51,801 bases of DNA, taken from Rhodocyclaceae bacterium (GTDB taxonomy: Bacteria; Pseudomonadota; Gammaproteobacteria; Burkholderiales; Rhodocyclaceae). The stretch spans positions 1-51,801 of the forward strand of contig JAEUNL010000031.1 of NCBI GenBank assembly GCA_016791115.1, written 5' to 3'. The position numbers and the translations under genes were made by a program. This document shows, one piece after another, positions 14,945-26,501 of the stretch. How positions within the stretch are numbered: the stretch's first letter is position 1; each line of letters starts with the position of its first letter. The notes under the pieces were generated by a model. That model ran no database searches and was not told where the DNA came from. It saw only the letters and a list, made by a program, of their open reading frames with translations.

Positions 14945-16627
14945 TTAGTAGATGTCGTGCTGCGTGTTGTAGACGTTGAACTTGCCGGTCGGGGTGATCA
15001 TCTTCGGATCGGTGATCACCTTCTTGACCTTCAGCGTGGCGTCGTCATACACGACGATGGCCGACTGGTCGGTCTTGCCGCCCCACAGCGAGATCCAGAC
15101 TTCCTTGCCGTCGGCGCTGTACTCCGGATGCACCGCACGCTTGGTCGCCTTGGTCGGCGGCAGGCCGGAGTCCTTGGCCACGTTCAGCACGGCCTTGGGC
15201 TTCGAGAGATCGGCCATGTCCCATACCGCGACGGACTCGGCAAGATCCTTGTCCGGGTTCTGCGGTGCGTCGGCCCAGAAGTGCTGCGACTTGGGATGGG
15301 TCTTCACGAACAGGTTGCCCGGCACGTGCTTCATTTCCTGCACGACCTTCCAGTTGTACTCCTTGTACTTCGAGTGCTTCGGATCGTCCGATGGCGTCGA
15401 GATCAGCGTCACGACGTCGGCACCGAGGTGGCCCGTCGCCCAGACAGGCCCGAACTTCGGATGGACGAAGTTCGCACCCCGGCCCGGGTGGGGAATCTTG
15501 GCCGTGTCGATGAGCGCAGCAAGCTTGCCGGTCTTGGTGTCGACCGCCGCGATCTTGTTCGAGGCATTGGCCGCAACCAGGAAGTAGCGCTTGGACGCGT
15601 CCCAGCCGCCGTCATGCAGGAACTTGGCGGATTCGATGGTCGTCGTCTTAAGGTTCTTGATGTCGGAATAGTCGACCAGCAGGATTTGGCCGGTTTCCTT
15701 GATGTTGACAACCCATTCCGGCTTGATCTCGGACGACACGATCGAGGCCACGCGCGGCTCCGGATGGTACTCGCCGTCCACCGTCATGCCGCGGGTCGAC
15801 ACGACCTTGAGCGGCTTGAGCGTCTCGCCTTCCATGATTACGTACTGGGGCGGCCAGTAGGAACCGGCGATCGCGTACTTGTCGTCGAAGCCCTTGAACT
15901 TGGAGGTATCGACCGAGCGTGCGTCGAAGCCGACCTTCAGTTCGGCGACGACCGCGGGCTTCTCCATCCACAGATCGATCAGCGACAGGCGGCCGTCGCG
16001 GCCGATGACGTAGACATAGCGGCCGGATTTCGACAGGCGCGAGATGTGCACCGCGTAACCCGTCTTGACGATGCTGCGGATTTCCTTCGTGTCGCCGTCG
16101 ATCAGCGCGACCTCGCCGGTGTCCCGCAGCGTGACCGAGAACATGTTCTTCAAGTTGAAGTTGTTCATCTGCTTGGTCGGACGCTGGGCCACCGGAATGA
16201 TTTCCTTCCAGGAATCCATCGTGTCCTTGAAGCTGAACTCGGGCGGCACATCCGGCGTCGTCTGGATGTACTTCGCCATCAGAGCGATCTCTTCCTTCGA
16301 CAGGATGTCGTCGAAGTTCACCATCCCGCCTTCGGTGCCGTAGGAGATGATCTTCTCCAGACGGCTTGCACCGAGCTTGAGCGTGCCACCTTCCTGAGTC
16401 TGCCCGTCAGGCAGCTTCTTCGTCCAGTGCGGCTCCAGGTTCTTGCCGGTCGCACCCTTGCGCAGCACGCCGTGACAGCCGGCGCAGCGCTCGAAGTAGA
16501 TCTTTTTCGCCGCTGCCTTCTCGTCGTTGGTCAGCTTCGGCGCTTCCTGCGCGAAAGCGCTGCCCAAAGCCAGCGGCAGCGCCGCCATCATGAAAGCCTT
16601 GGTCAGCAATTTGCCATGCGATGCCAT
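14945..16627 (-). CDS. nirS: NirS, cytochrome cd1 nitrite reductase
   Basis: 560 residues; the periplasmic enzyme that reduces nitrite to nitric oxide. A signal peptide ends at AFA (about residue 26). The heme c domain has CAGCH at 48-52. The propeller holds heme d1: H194 in GYAVHISR matches the heme-d1 proximal histidine, and H338 (FLHDGG) and H380 (PHPGRG) match the two catalytic histidines near the bound nitrite. All key residues are present and the length is normal. AGGGAGAG lies seven bases before the ATG. It is the first gene of nirS-nirT-c552, under the FNR-type box at 16709. Confidence 0.98.
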   Translation of the reverse strand: MASHGKLLTKAFMMAALPLALGSAFAQEAPKLTNDEKAAAKKIYFERCAGCHGVLRKGATGKNLEPHWTKKLPDGQTQEGGTLKLGASRLEKIISYGTEGGMVNFDDILSKEEIALMAKYIQTTPDVPPEFSFKDTMDSWKEIIPVAQRPTKQMNNFNLKNMFSVTLRDTGEVALIDGDTKEIRSIVKTGYAVHISRLSKSGRYVYVIGRDGRLSLIDLWMEKPAVVAELKVGFDARSVDTSKFKGFDDKYAIAGSYWPPQYVIMEGETLKPLKVVSTRGMTVDGEYHPEPRVASIVSSEIKPEWVVNIKETGQILLVDYSDIKNLKTTTIESAKFLHDGGWDASKRYFLVAANASNKIAAVDTKTGKLAALIDTAKIPHPGRGANFVHPKFGPVWATGHLGADVVTLISTPSDDPKHSKYKEYNWKVVQEMKHVPGNLFVKTHPKSQHFWADAPQNPDKDLAESVAVWDMADLSKPKAVLNVAKDSGLPPTKATKRAVHPEYSADGKEVWISLWGGKTDQSAIVVYDDATLKVKKVITDPKMITPTGKFNVYNTQHDIY

Positions 16628-16708
16628 TTCACTCTCCCTAAGTAAGCTCTGACTGCGAACCCCAACTCACCACAGCGCGCACTTTCCGCTTGGAGCGAAT
16701 ACCCTTCC

Positions 16709-16750
16709 TTGACTCGGGTCAATTCCCTTCTCACCCCGAATCGATAGATT
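16709..16750. promoter_or_regulatory. Shared FNR/DNR-type box between nirS and nirE
   Basis: TTGAC-TCGG-GTCAA (16709-16722) lies between the divergent nirS and nirE starts. Towards nirE, TAGATT at 16745-16750 is correctly placed as a -10 for a class II promoter, giving a start near 16757. Towards nirS the box lies 81 bases before the ATG but a good -10 is not seen. One site could control both directions. Confidence 0.75.
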
Positions 16751-16785
16751 GCCGATCACGATTCCAGCCTGAGGTGGGGAACAAG

Positions 16786-17727
16786 ATGGAGCCGGCAATT
16801 TCGATCGACGCGCTGCCCATTTCCGGCGAAGCGCCCCGCTGGTCCAGCCTGATTGCGCGGCTGCGCCAGCCCGAGCGGCGCCCTGCTGCCGCCATCCGCA
16901 CGCCGCATTCGCATTCCCCGGCGGACGATGCACGTCAGCGAATTGCCGCGTCGAAACTGGACGGCAGGGTTTATCTGGTCGGCGCCGGACCCGGCGATCC
17001 AGACCTGCTCACAGTTCGTGCCGCGCGGCTGCTTTCGAGCGTCGATGTCGTCGTGTATGACCAACTGGTGGGCGACCGCGTGCTCGAACTGGTGCCAGCA
17101 CAAACGCGCAAGATCTACGTCGGCAAGCGCGCCGGCAACCACGCCCTGCCGCAGGACCAGATCAACGCGCTGCTCGTGGCGCTCGGAAGCGAGGGTCTGC
17201 GCGTCGCGCGCCTGAAGGGCGGCGACCCGTTCATCTTCGGCCGCGGCGGCGAGGAACTCGAAGCATTGATCGAAGCCGGCATCGAGTTCGAGGTCGTACC
17301 CGGCGTCACCGCGGCAAGCGGCATGGCTGCCTATGCCGGCATCCCGCTCACCCACCGCGCGCATGCGCAAGCGTGCGTGTTCGTCACCGGCCACCTCAAG
17401 GACGGCACGGCCAACCTCGACTGGGAGGCCTTGGCGCGTCCCAACCAGACGCTCGTCATCTACATGGGCGTCGGCGGGCTCGGCATGATCTGCCGCGAAC
17501 TGATTGCGCACGGCATGGCGCCGGACATGCCTGCGGCACTGGTCGAAAAGGCCACCTTGCCCGGGCAGCGCACCGTGGCGGGCACGCTCGCCACGCTGCC
17601 GCAGCGCGCCTTGGATGAAAACGTCCAGGCGCCAGCGCTGATCGTGGTCGGCAGCGTGGTGGAACTGCACCGGGACTTCGACTGGTTCGAGCGTCGCCCC
17701 GAAGCAAGACGCGCAGTATCGGCCTAA
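16786..17727 (+). CDS. nirE: NirE, uroporphyrinogen III C-methyltransferase
   Basis: 313 residues. It uses SAM to methylate uroporphyrinogen III at C2 and C7, giving precorrin-2, the first step towards siroheme and heme d1. It has the family motifs [41 protein letters not shown] and the late VVGSVV. It carries an N-terminal extension of about 60 residues beyond ordinary SUMT enzymes. The ATG with GAGGTGGGG upstream was chosen over a longer frame that crosses the promoter. Context makes it the nir-dedicated enzyme and not a cobalamin CobA. Its stop overlaps the stop of the convergent hydrolase gene. Confidence 0.93.
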   Translation: MEPAISIDALPISGEAPRWSSLIARLRQPERRPAAAIRTPHSHSPADDARQRIAASKLDGRVYLVGAGPGDPDLLTVRAARLLSSVDVVVYDQLVGDRVLELVPAQTRKIYVGKRAGNHALPQDQINALLVALGSEGLRVARLKGGDPFIFGRGGEELEALIEAGIEFEVVPGVTAASGMAAYAGIPLTHRAHAQACVFVTGHLKDGTANLDWEALARPNQTLVIYMGVGGLGMICRELIAHGMAPDMPAALVEKATLPGQRTVAGTLATLPQRALDENVQAPALIVVGSVVELHRDFDWFERRPEARRAVSA

Positions 17728-18677
17728 CCAGCGCGATGGAAGGCGCGGTGCAACGCCGCGGCCGATTCTGCGACTGCCCGGTTCGCGTCGTCAAAGAACT
17801 TTCCGAGCGCGAAGAAGCCATGGATCATGCCCGCGTAGCATGAATAGGTGACATCGCCCCCGGCTTCGCGCATCCGTTCCGCATAGGCCAGCCCGTCGTC
17901 CACCAGCGGATCGTATTCCGCGGTCAACACCAGTGCGGGCGGCAAGCCGGCCAGGTCGGCGGCAAGCAGTGGCGAAGCACGCCAATCGGTACGCTGCGCC
18001 TCGCTGGCGAAGTAACAGTACTGGAAACGGCGTATCGAGGCCTGCGTCAGCAGGTAGCCCTCAGCGTAGAGCGTGTGCGACTGGCGCAATCCACGTTGGT
18101 CGGTCGCCGGATAGACCAGCAACTGGAAGCAGGGTTGCGGGCCGCCGCGTTCGCGCGCCATCAGGCAGGCCACCGCGGCGAGATTCCCCCCGGCGCTGTC
18201 GCCGCCGACGGCAATGCGGCCGGCATCGATCGCCAGTGTGCCTGCATGCTCGACGCACCACTGGAAGGCGAAATCGACATCCTCGACCGCCGCGGGAAAC
18301 TTGTGCTCGGGCGCCAGCCGATAATCGACCGACACCACCGCGCAGCGCGCAAGGTTCGCGAGTTCGCGGCACAGCACGTCGTAGCTGGCCAGATCGCCGA
18401 CCGTCCAGCCGCCGCCGTGGTACCAGACAAGCAAGGGCAGTGTCTCGACGTTGCCGGTGCCGGCGGCACGGTAATAGCGCGCACGAACCGATGGTCCGTC
18501 GGCGCGGTGCATCTCGATCTCGGTCGCCTCGGCAACCTGCGGCGCCTCGGGACGGAATCCGAAATGCATTTTCTGCGACTCGTGCCGCATCTGCTCGACC
18601 GTCAGTTCATGGAAAGGCGTCAGGCCGCGCCGGTGTACGCGGTCGAGCATGGCGAGCGACTGGGGATGGAGCGGCAT
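17724..18677 (-). CDS. Alpha/beta hydrolase, hormone-sensitive-lipase type
   Basis: 317 residues, cytoplasmic. It has the HSL-family oxyanion motif HGGGW (87-91), the nucleophile in GDSAGG (S161), and a later aspartate (EYDPLVDDG) and histidine (MIHGFF), completing the triad. Such enzymes cut short-chain esters; the natural substrate is unknown. It converges with nirE, their stop codons overlapping by two bases, so it is not part of the nir operon. Confidence 0.88.
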   Translation of the reverse strand: MPLHPQSLAMLDRVHRRGLTPFHELTVEQMRHESQKMHFGFRPEAPQVAEATEIEMHRADGPSVRARYYRAAGTGNVETLPLLVWYHGGGWTVGDLASYDVLCRELANLARCAVVSVDYRLAPEHKFPAAVEDVDFAFQWCVEHAGTLAIDAGRIAVGGDSAGGNLAAVACLMARERGGPQPCFQLLVYPATDQRGLRQSHTLYAEGYLLTQASIRRFQYCYFASEAQRTDWRASPLLAADLAGLPPALVLTAEYDPLVDDGLAYAERMREAGGDVTYSCYAGMIHGFFALGKFFDDANRAVAESAAALHRAFHRAG

Positions 18678-18715
18678 GGGAAGGACGTGCCAGCGCCCGC
18701 GGGGCGCCGCAAGGA

Positions 18716-19363
18716 TCAAAGGTCGAGCGTCTGGTTGCGCTGGTAGAGGCTCAGCACTTTCGGCACGTAACGCTGCGTCTCGCGATACGGCGGAACGGCG
18801 TTGCCGTTGCGTATGACCGACTGCGGGCCCGCATTGTAGGCGGCCACCGCCATCGTCAGGTCGTTGTTGAACATCGCGAGCAGGTCGCGCAGGTAGCGTG
18901 CTCCGCCGGCAATATTGGCAGCCGGGTCGCGCGAGTCGGCGACGCCGTACTGGCGCGCCGTCGTCGGCATCAACTGCATCAGGCCGACGGCGCCCTTGGG
19001 CGACACCGCGTTCGGGTTGTAATTCGACTCGGCCTCGATCACCGCATGCAGCAGCGCACCGGGCACGCCATGTTCCTGCGCGAGCGCCGAAATCACCTGC
19101 CCGTAGCGTTCGCGCCCCTTGCTGTTGGTCGCGCCGCGAACCGGCTCGTTGCGCGCTGCGATGCGTTCCACCGGCTCGACCAGGATGCGCTCGAAGCGTG
19201 GATCGACCGGCAGATTGGTGAGGTTGACCACGCCCGCTTCGTCGATCCGCATGTAGATGTCGCCCCACGATGCCGAGGCGCACAGCAGCGCGGCAGCGCC
19301 GAGCGCGCAGATGGCGCTGTGCCGCTTGCTGCCCGACAGACGTGGTTTTCGGGTGAGGCTCAT
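18716..19363 (-). CDS. Lytic transglycosylase (SLT domain)
   Basis: 215 residues with a signal peptide or anchor (ICALGAAALLCASASWG), a short DUF4124-like segment (IYMRIDEAGVVNLTNLP), then an SLT domain. The catalytic glutamate is in AVIEAESNYN, followed by GAVGLMQLMP and the AAYNAGP motif. It cuts peptidoglycan between MurNAc and GlcNAc in the periplasm. The start MSLTRKP was chosen because longer frames run into the tRNA gene. Confidence 0.88.
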   Translation of the reverse strand: MSLTRKPRLSGSKRHSAICALGAAALLCASASWGDIYMRIDEAGVVNLTNLPVDPRFERILVEPVERIAARNEPVRGATNSKGRERYGQVISALAQEHGVPGALLHAVIEAESNYNPNAVSPKGAVGLMQLMPTTARQYGVADSRDPAANIAGGARYLRDLLAMFNNDLTMAVAAYNAGPQSVIRNGNAVPPYRETQRYVPKVLSLYQRNQTLDL

Positions 19364-19502
19364 CGTATTGCGTGCGTGTTCCGGCCGGAATTCGGTTTCC
19401 GCGGCGGGGCACTCGAATCGGGCGCGGCCCGCTCTGCGTGTAAAATCCGTCGCGGCTTCACGGCGCCTGCGGCTTGAAGCCGCCGCACGACCTGCCATCA
19501 AC

Positions 19503-19589
19503 TGGTGCCGGGAGGGGGACTCGAACCCCCACAGTGTCACCACCGGCGGATTTTGAGTCCGCTGCGTCTACCGATTCCGCCATCCCGGC
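19503..19589 (-). tRNA. tRNA-Leu (CAA)
   Basis: An 87-base cloverleaf on the minus strand. The acceptor stem is GCCGGGA with TCCCGGC, the CCA end is encoded, the anticodon stem GCGGA/TCCGC encloses CTCAAAA (anticodon CAA), there is a long variable arm typical of leucine tRNA, and the T-loop is GGTTCGAGTCC. It reads UUG codons. Confidence 0.95.
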
Positions 19590-19596
19590 TGGATGA

Positions 19597-21822
<2,226 letters not shown>

Positions 21823-21844
21823 CAAGCAACCGACCGGAGACAGC

Positions 21845-22867
21845 ATGAACCCGCGTTCCACCATTTCGACAACCGCCGCCATGCGCCTGGCAGTTCTCGC
21901 AATCGCGCTGACCCTGGGCGGTTGTGCCGTACCGCCCCGGCCGCCGGCGGACGCCGGCACGCCTGGGCAAGCCGCTCGGCCCGCCTCCGCCCCGGCCGCC
22001 GAGGCGCCGAACGCGTCGCAAGCGGAAGAGCCGGCGATCCCGGAACAGCGCAACCACACACCTTTCGGCATGGTTCTGCTGACTGCCGAAGACCGCTACG
22101 GCGAGTATTTCTCGGTGTCGACCAAGATCAGCTTCGCGTTCGATGCGCGCGGCGTCCTCAAGCTTGCGGACACGCACGAACCGGTCATCGGCGCAGACGA
22201 CGATCCGAAGGACGACCACACCTGCACCGACAAGGGCGGCGGCTACAACCAGCGCACCACGTGGTTTCCCGATACCGCAATCTTCCTTCGCGGCGGCGCC
22301 TTGCAGGCCGTCGAACTGGCCGGCGGCAAGCGTGCGACGCAACTGCCGCTGTCGGCCGACGAGGAAACGATGATGGTGATCGGGCAGGCGGCACGCGAGG
22401 TCGAGTACGCGTGGACACCCTGCGTCGGCCGCCATCGCGTGGACAAGGGGCACCGCCTCGACGGATTCCTGCCGCGCGGCGCCGCGCTGGCGGTGAAGCC
22501 GGTGCGCGGCGCGGCGATCAAGCTGCGCATGCCCGAGGGCGTGGTGCCGCACCTGCTGCTGCGCTACCAGCAAGGCGCGATGATCCCGGTGCCGATGCGC
22601 CCCGTGCTCGCGACGGTGGACGTCGAGGCGAGACGCTTGGTGGTGCAGTACCAGGCCACGTTCCCCGTGCGGCCGGCACTGCGCGTGGTGGAACTGCGCG
22701 CCGTCTTGCCGGAGGGCAAACCCTCGGCCGGCGAGACGCCGCAGCGCTACCGCGAACGCACCGATGCGCTGCTGAACGACCTGCGCGGCTGCGCGGCGCC
22801 GACCCGGCCGATGGAGCCCTGCGCAACGCCGACGCGGCGCCCGGATCGGCGCATTTTCAGCCAGTAG
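21845..22867 (+). CDS. Lipoprotein, DUF2169-like
   Basis: 340 residues with a lipoprotein signal ending in LTLGGC and a Pro/Ala-rich linker to about residue 60. The body (TPFGMVLLTAEDRYGEYFSVSTKISFAFD, and later MRPVLATVDVEARRLVVQYQATFP) resembles DUF2169 proteins found near some secretion loci, but the match is from memory and uncertain. It has two to three cysteine pairs that could form disulfides. No secretion genes lie nearby. It follows tgt after 22 bases and may be co-transcribed. Confidence 0.55.
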   Translation: MNPRSTISTTAAMRLAVLAIALTLGGCAVPPRPPADAGTPGQAARPASAPAAEAPNASQAEEPAIPEQRNHTPFGMVLLTAEDRYGEYFSVSTKISFAFDARGVLKLADTHEPVIGADDDPKDDHTCTDKGGGYNQRTTWFPDTAIFLRGGALQAVELAGGKRATQLPLSADEETMMVIGQAAREVEYAWTPCVGRHRVDKGHRLDGFLPRGAALAVKPVRGAAIKLRMPEGVVPHLLLRYQQGAMIPVPMRPVLATVDVEARRLVVQYQATFPVRPALRVVELRAVLPEGKPSAGETPQRYRERTDALLNDLRGCAAPTRPMEPCATPTRRPDRRIFSQ

Positions 22868-22888
22868 CACCGCTTATGACGCTCCGGA

Positions 22889-22986
22889 GAGGCTCATGGA
22901 TCGGCGTTCTCCGGGCACCCAACCCCGCAAGGCTCCCACCATGCGCCTTCGCAAGGCGGCAGGCCGCGGATCGCCTGTCCATGCGC
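22889..22986 (+). repeat. 98-bp inverted-end repeat, copy 3
   Basis: It begins 22 bases after the lipoprotein gene stop. It keeps TCATGGATCGGCG at the left and GCCTGTCCATGCG at the right with the same 98-base spacing. The inner part (GGGCACCC, CAAGGCTCCCACC) is diverged. It sits between the tgt group and yajC. Confidence 0.7.
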
Positions 22987-23115
22987 CCTGCAGCCATGCC
23001 GGCCGGCAGCATCGCGCACCCGGCCGAGCAGCGCCTGGCGGGTCGCGGTACAAGCGGCCGCCGACTGCGAACTGGTACAATGCGCGGTTACGAAAAAACC
23101 GTCTCTGGAGACCTC

Positions 23116-23442
23116 ATGCTGATTTCGAATGCCTGGGCGCAAACCCCTGCCGCCTCCGACCCAACCGGCGGCCTAATGGGCATGCTGCCCATCCTGCTGA
23201 TGTTCGTCGTGCTCTACTTCCTGATGATCCGCCCGCAGATGAAGCGCGCCAAGGAACACAAAACCATGGTCGACGCGCTGTCCAAGGGCGACGAAGTCGT
23301 CACCCAGGGCGGCATGGCCGGCAAGATCATCAAGGTCGGCGACGCCTACGTGCAGCTCGAGATCGCGCCGAACGTCGAGATCGCCGTGCAGAAGCAGGCC
23401 GTGGCCACGCTGCTGCCCAAGGGCACCCTGAAAGCCATCTGA
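23116..23442 (+). CDS. yajC: YajC, Sec translocon accessory subunit
   Basis: 108 residues with one membrane span (GMLPILLMFVVLYFLMIRPQMKRAKEH) and the family's cytoplasmic domain (GDEVVTQGGMAGKIIKV). It joins SecD and SecF in the SecDF-YajC complex. CTGGAGAC precedes the ATG. First gene of yajC-secD-secF. Confidence 0.95.
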   Translation: MLISNAWAQTPAASDPTGGLMGMLPILLMFVVLYFLMIRPQMKRAKEHKTMVDALSKGDEVVTQGGMAGKIIKVGDAYVQLEIAPNVEIAVQKQAVATLLPKGTLKAI

Positions 23443-23519
23443 GCCGCGACGGCGGACGCACGAAACGCCCGCGCCTCCGCCGATAGCGCCCGCCCCAGTC
23501 CCCTCATCTCCCGCCGCTT

Positions 23520-25379
23520 ATGAATCGCTATCCGATCTGGGTCTATGTGACCGTCGCCGTCGCCCTGCTGCTCGGCGCCATTTATACCCTGCCGAACTTC
23601 TTCGGCGAGGTGCCTGCGGTGCAGGTGTCCAGCGCCAAGGCCACGATCAAGGTCGATGGCAAGGTGATGGATCGCGTCGAGGGCGCGCTCAAGGCCGCCA
23701 GCCTCGCGCCGACCGCCGTCACGCTCGACGCCACCAGCGTGCGCGCGCGCTTCACCAGCACCGATGACCAGCTCAAGGCACGCGATACCATCGAGAAGGC
23801 GCTCAACCCGGACCCGACCGACCCGACCTACGTCGTCGCCCTGAACCTGCTGTCGGCCACGCCGCAATGGCTGCAGAGCGTGCATGCGCTGCCGATGTAC
23901 CTCGGCCTCGACCTGCGCGGCGGCGTGCACTTCCTGCTCCAGGTAGACATGAAGGGCGCGCTGACCAAGCGCCTCGACTCGATGTCGGCCGACCTGCGTA
24001 CCCTGCTGCGCGACAAGAACATCCGCCATGCCGGCATCACGCGGGACGGCAACACGATCGTCATCAAGTTCCGCGAGGCCGACACGCGCGACAAGGCGAA
24101 AAACGCGATCGCCGACGCGAATGCCGATCTCACGCTGCAGGAACGCCAGGACGGCGCCGACCTCGCGCTCGTCGGCACGCTCGGCCCGCTGGCACAGAAC
24201 AAGATCCAGGAATTCGCGATCAAGCAGAACATCACCACGCTGCACAACCGCATCAACGAACTCGGCGTGGCCGAACCGGTGATCCAGCAGCAGGGCACCG
24301 ATCGCATCGTCGTGCAGCTGCCGGGCGTGCAGGACACCGCCAAGGCGAAGGACATCCTCGGCCGCACCGCGACGCTGGAAATCCGCATGGTCGACGACAC
24401 GCCGGGCGGCCTCGAAGCGGCGATGCAGGGCCAGGCGCCGTTCGGCACCGAACTCTACAAGGAGCGCGGCGGCGTGCCGCTGCTGGTGAAGAAGCAGGTC
24501 GTGCTGACCGGCGACCGCCTGACCGATGCGCAGCCCGGCTTCGCCTCGGACACGCAGGAGCCGGCGGTGCATCTCACGCTCGATTCCGCCGGCGCGCGCA
24601 TCTTCAAGGACGTGACGCGCGACAACGTCGGCAAGCGCATGGCGATCCTGCTGATCGAGAAGGGCAAGGGCGAAGTCGTCACCGCCCCGGTGATCCGCAC
24701 CGAGATCGCCGGCGGACGCGTGCAGATCTCCGGACGCATGACCACCACCGAGGCCAACGACACCGCGCTGCTGCTGCGCGCCGGCTCGCTCGCCGCGCCG
24801 ATGGAAATCGTCGAGGAACGCACCATCGGCCCCTCGCTCGGCGCCGAGAACATCAAGAAGGGCTTCGACTCCACGATGTGGGGTTTCGCGATGATCGCGG
24901 TGTTCATGATCGCCTACTACCTGATGTTCGGCATGATCTCGGTGATCGCGCTGGCAGCGAACCTGATGTTCCTGGTTGCGTTGCTCTCGCTGCTGCAGGC
25001 GACGCTGACCTTGCCTGGCATCGCCGCCATCGCGCTGACGCTGGGCATGGCGATCGACGCCAACGTGCTGATCAACGAGCGCGTGCGCGAAGAGCTGCGC
25101 AACGGTGCCAGCCCGCAGGCCGCCATCGCCGCCGGCTACGAGCGCGCCTTCGCGACCATTCTCGACTCGAACGTCACCACGCTGATCGCCGGCCTCGCGC
25201 TGCTGATCTTCGGCTCGGGCGCGGTGCGCGGCTTCGCGGTGGTGCATTGCCTCGGCATCATGACCTCGATGTTCAGCGCCGTGGTCGTCTCGCGTTCGCT
25301 GGTGAACCTGATCTACGGGCGCCAGCGCAAGCTCGACAAGGTTTCCATCGGCCAGGTGTGGAAGCCGGGCAACCAATGA
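23520..25379 (+). CDS. secD: SecD, protein translocase subunit
   Basis: 619 residues. It uses the proton gradient to pull proteins through SecYEG. One N-terminal span, a large periplasmic domain (LGLDLRGGVHFLL motif near residue 123), then five spans in the C-terminal third, including GMAIDANVLINERVREE with the charged residue needed for proton flow. Full length. Followed 56 bases later by secF. Confidence 0.96.
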   Translation: MNRYPIWVYVTVAVALLLGAIYTLPNFFGEVPAVQVSSAKATIKVDGKVMDRVEGALKAASLAPTAVTLDATSVRARFTSTDDQLKARDTIEKALNPDPTDPTYVVALNLLSATPQWLQSVHALPMYLGLDLRGGVHFLLQVDMKGALTKRLDSMSADLRTLLRDKNIRHAGITRDGNTIVIKFREADTRDKAKNAIADANADLTLQERQDGADLALVGTLGPLAQNKIQEFAIKQNITTLHNRINELGVAEPVIQQQGTDRIVVQLPGVQDTAKAKDILGRTATLEIRMVDDTPGGLEAAMQGQAPFGTELYKERGGVPLLVKKQVVLTGDRLTDAQPGFASDTQEPAVHLTLDSAGARIFKDVTRDNVGKRMAILLIEKGKGEVVTAPVIRTEIAGGRVQISGRMTTTEANDTALLLRAGSLAAPMEIVEERTIGPSLGAENIKKGFDSTMWGFAMIAVFMIAYYLMFGMISVIALAANLMFLVALLSLLQATLTLPGIAAIALTLGMAIDANVLINERVREELRNGASPQAAIAAGYERAFATILDSNVTTLIAGLALLIFGSGAVRGFAVVHCLGIMTSMFSAVVVSRSLVNLIYGRQRKLDKVSIGQVWKPGNQ

Positions 25380-25435
25380 CCGCCATCGCGTAACCACACC
25401 ACGCCCGCCGAACGTCAACCGACACGGAACAGAAA

Positions 25436-26365
25436 ATGGAATTCTTCCGCATCCGCAAAGACATCCCGTTCATGAAGCATGCGCTGGTCTTCAACGTCAT
25501 ATCGTTGCTGACCTTCCTGGTCGCGGTGTTCTTCCTCGCCACGCGCGGCCTGCACTTCTCGGTCGAGTTCACCGGCGGCACGCTGATCGAGGTTGCCTAC
25601 CCCGAAGCGGCCGACGTTGCCAAGGTGCGCGAAGGCCTCACCCGCGACGGCTTCACCGACGTCCAGGTGCAGAACTTCGGCAGCTCGAAGGACCTGCTGA
25701 TCCGCCTGCCGCTGCAGAAGGAAAGCGACTCCGCCCGCGTCAGCGAAAAGGTCAAGGCCTCGCTGCAGGCCGTCGGCGGCAAGCCGGAAGTGCGCCGCGT
25801 CGAGTTCGTCGGCCCGCAGGTCGGCAAGGAACTGGCGACCGACGGCGCGATGGCGCTGCTGATGGTGGTCATGGGCATCATGATCTACCTGGCGTTCCGG
25901 TTCGAGTGGCGCTTTGCCGTCAGCGCGATCATCGCCAACCTCCACGACGTGATCATCATCCTCGGCTTCTTCGCCTTCTTCCAGTGGGAGTTCTCGCTGC
26001 CGGTGCTGGCGGCGGTGCTGGCGGTCTTGGGCTATTCGGTGAACGAATCGGTGATCGTGTTCGACCGGGTGCGCGAAACCTTCAAGAAGAAGCGCGGCCT
26101 CTCCACGCCCGAAGTGATCAACCATGCGATCACCAGCACCATCTCGCGCACCATCATCACCCACGGCTCGACGCAAATGATGGTGCTGTCGATGCTGATC
26201 TTCGGTGGCGAGACATTGTTCTACTTCGCGCTCGCGCTCACCATCGGCATCCTGTTCGGCATCTATTCGTCGGTGCTGGTCGCCAGCCCGCTGGTGATGT
26301 GGCTCGGCGTCTCGCGCGAGCAGTTCATCAAGCCGCAGGTGAAGAAGGAAGAAGCGGTCGTCTGA
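25436..26365 (+). CDS. secF: SecF, protein translocase subunit
   Basis: 309 residues; partner of SecD. Six spans, with FSVEFTGGTLIEV in the first periplasmic part and the conserved VNESVIVFDRVRE segment. Last gene of the unit; a strong terminator follows. Confidence 0.96.
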   Translation: MEFFRIRKDIPFMKHALVFNVISLLTFLVAVFFLATRGLHFSVEFTGGTLIEVAYPEAADVAKVREGLTRDGFTDVQVQNFGSSKDLLIRLPLQKESDSARVSEKVKASLQAVGGKPEVRRVEFVGPQVGKELATDGAMALLMVVMGIMIYLAFRFEWRFAVSAIIANLHDVIIILGFFAFFQWEFSLPVLAAVLAVLGYSVNESVIVFDRVRETFKKKRGLSTPEVINHAITSTISRTIITHGSTQMMVLSMLIFGGETLFYFALALTIGILFGIYSSVLVASPLVMWLGVSREQFIKPQVKKEEAVV

Positions 26366-26388
26366 TCGCACCGGATCGCTCCGCGCAA

Positions 26389-26416
26389 ACGCCCCGCGAT
26401 GCGGGGCGTTTTTTTT
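26389..26416 (+). terminator. Intrinsic terminator after secF
   Basis: ACGCCCCGC (26389-26397) pairs with GCGGGGCGT (26401-26409) around three bases, and is followed by eight Ts. The clearest intrinsic terminator in the window. Confidence 0.92.
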
Positions 26417-26501
26417 GTTTGCCGGCCGGCGGCGCACGGCTGGAATGATTCCCCGGCGGCGCCTGTTATGCTTTTCGTGTCCCCCCAGCCGGAATCGCCA
26501 C

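Noticed and set aside
14897..16645. A 582-codon open frame antisense to nirS
   Set aside because: A shadow of nirS codon bias; no domain and no ribosome-binding site. The same applies to long antisense frames over nirN (3951-5651), nirJ (5787-7187) and secD (23346-25418).
26415..26501. Earlier start for the cytochrome b561 gene
   Set aside because: It would begin in the secF terminator T-run, and the added residues do not resemble the family.
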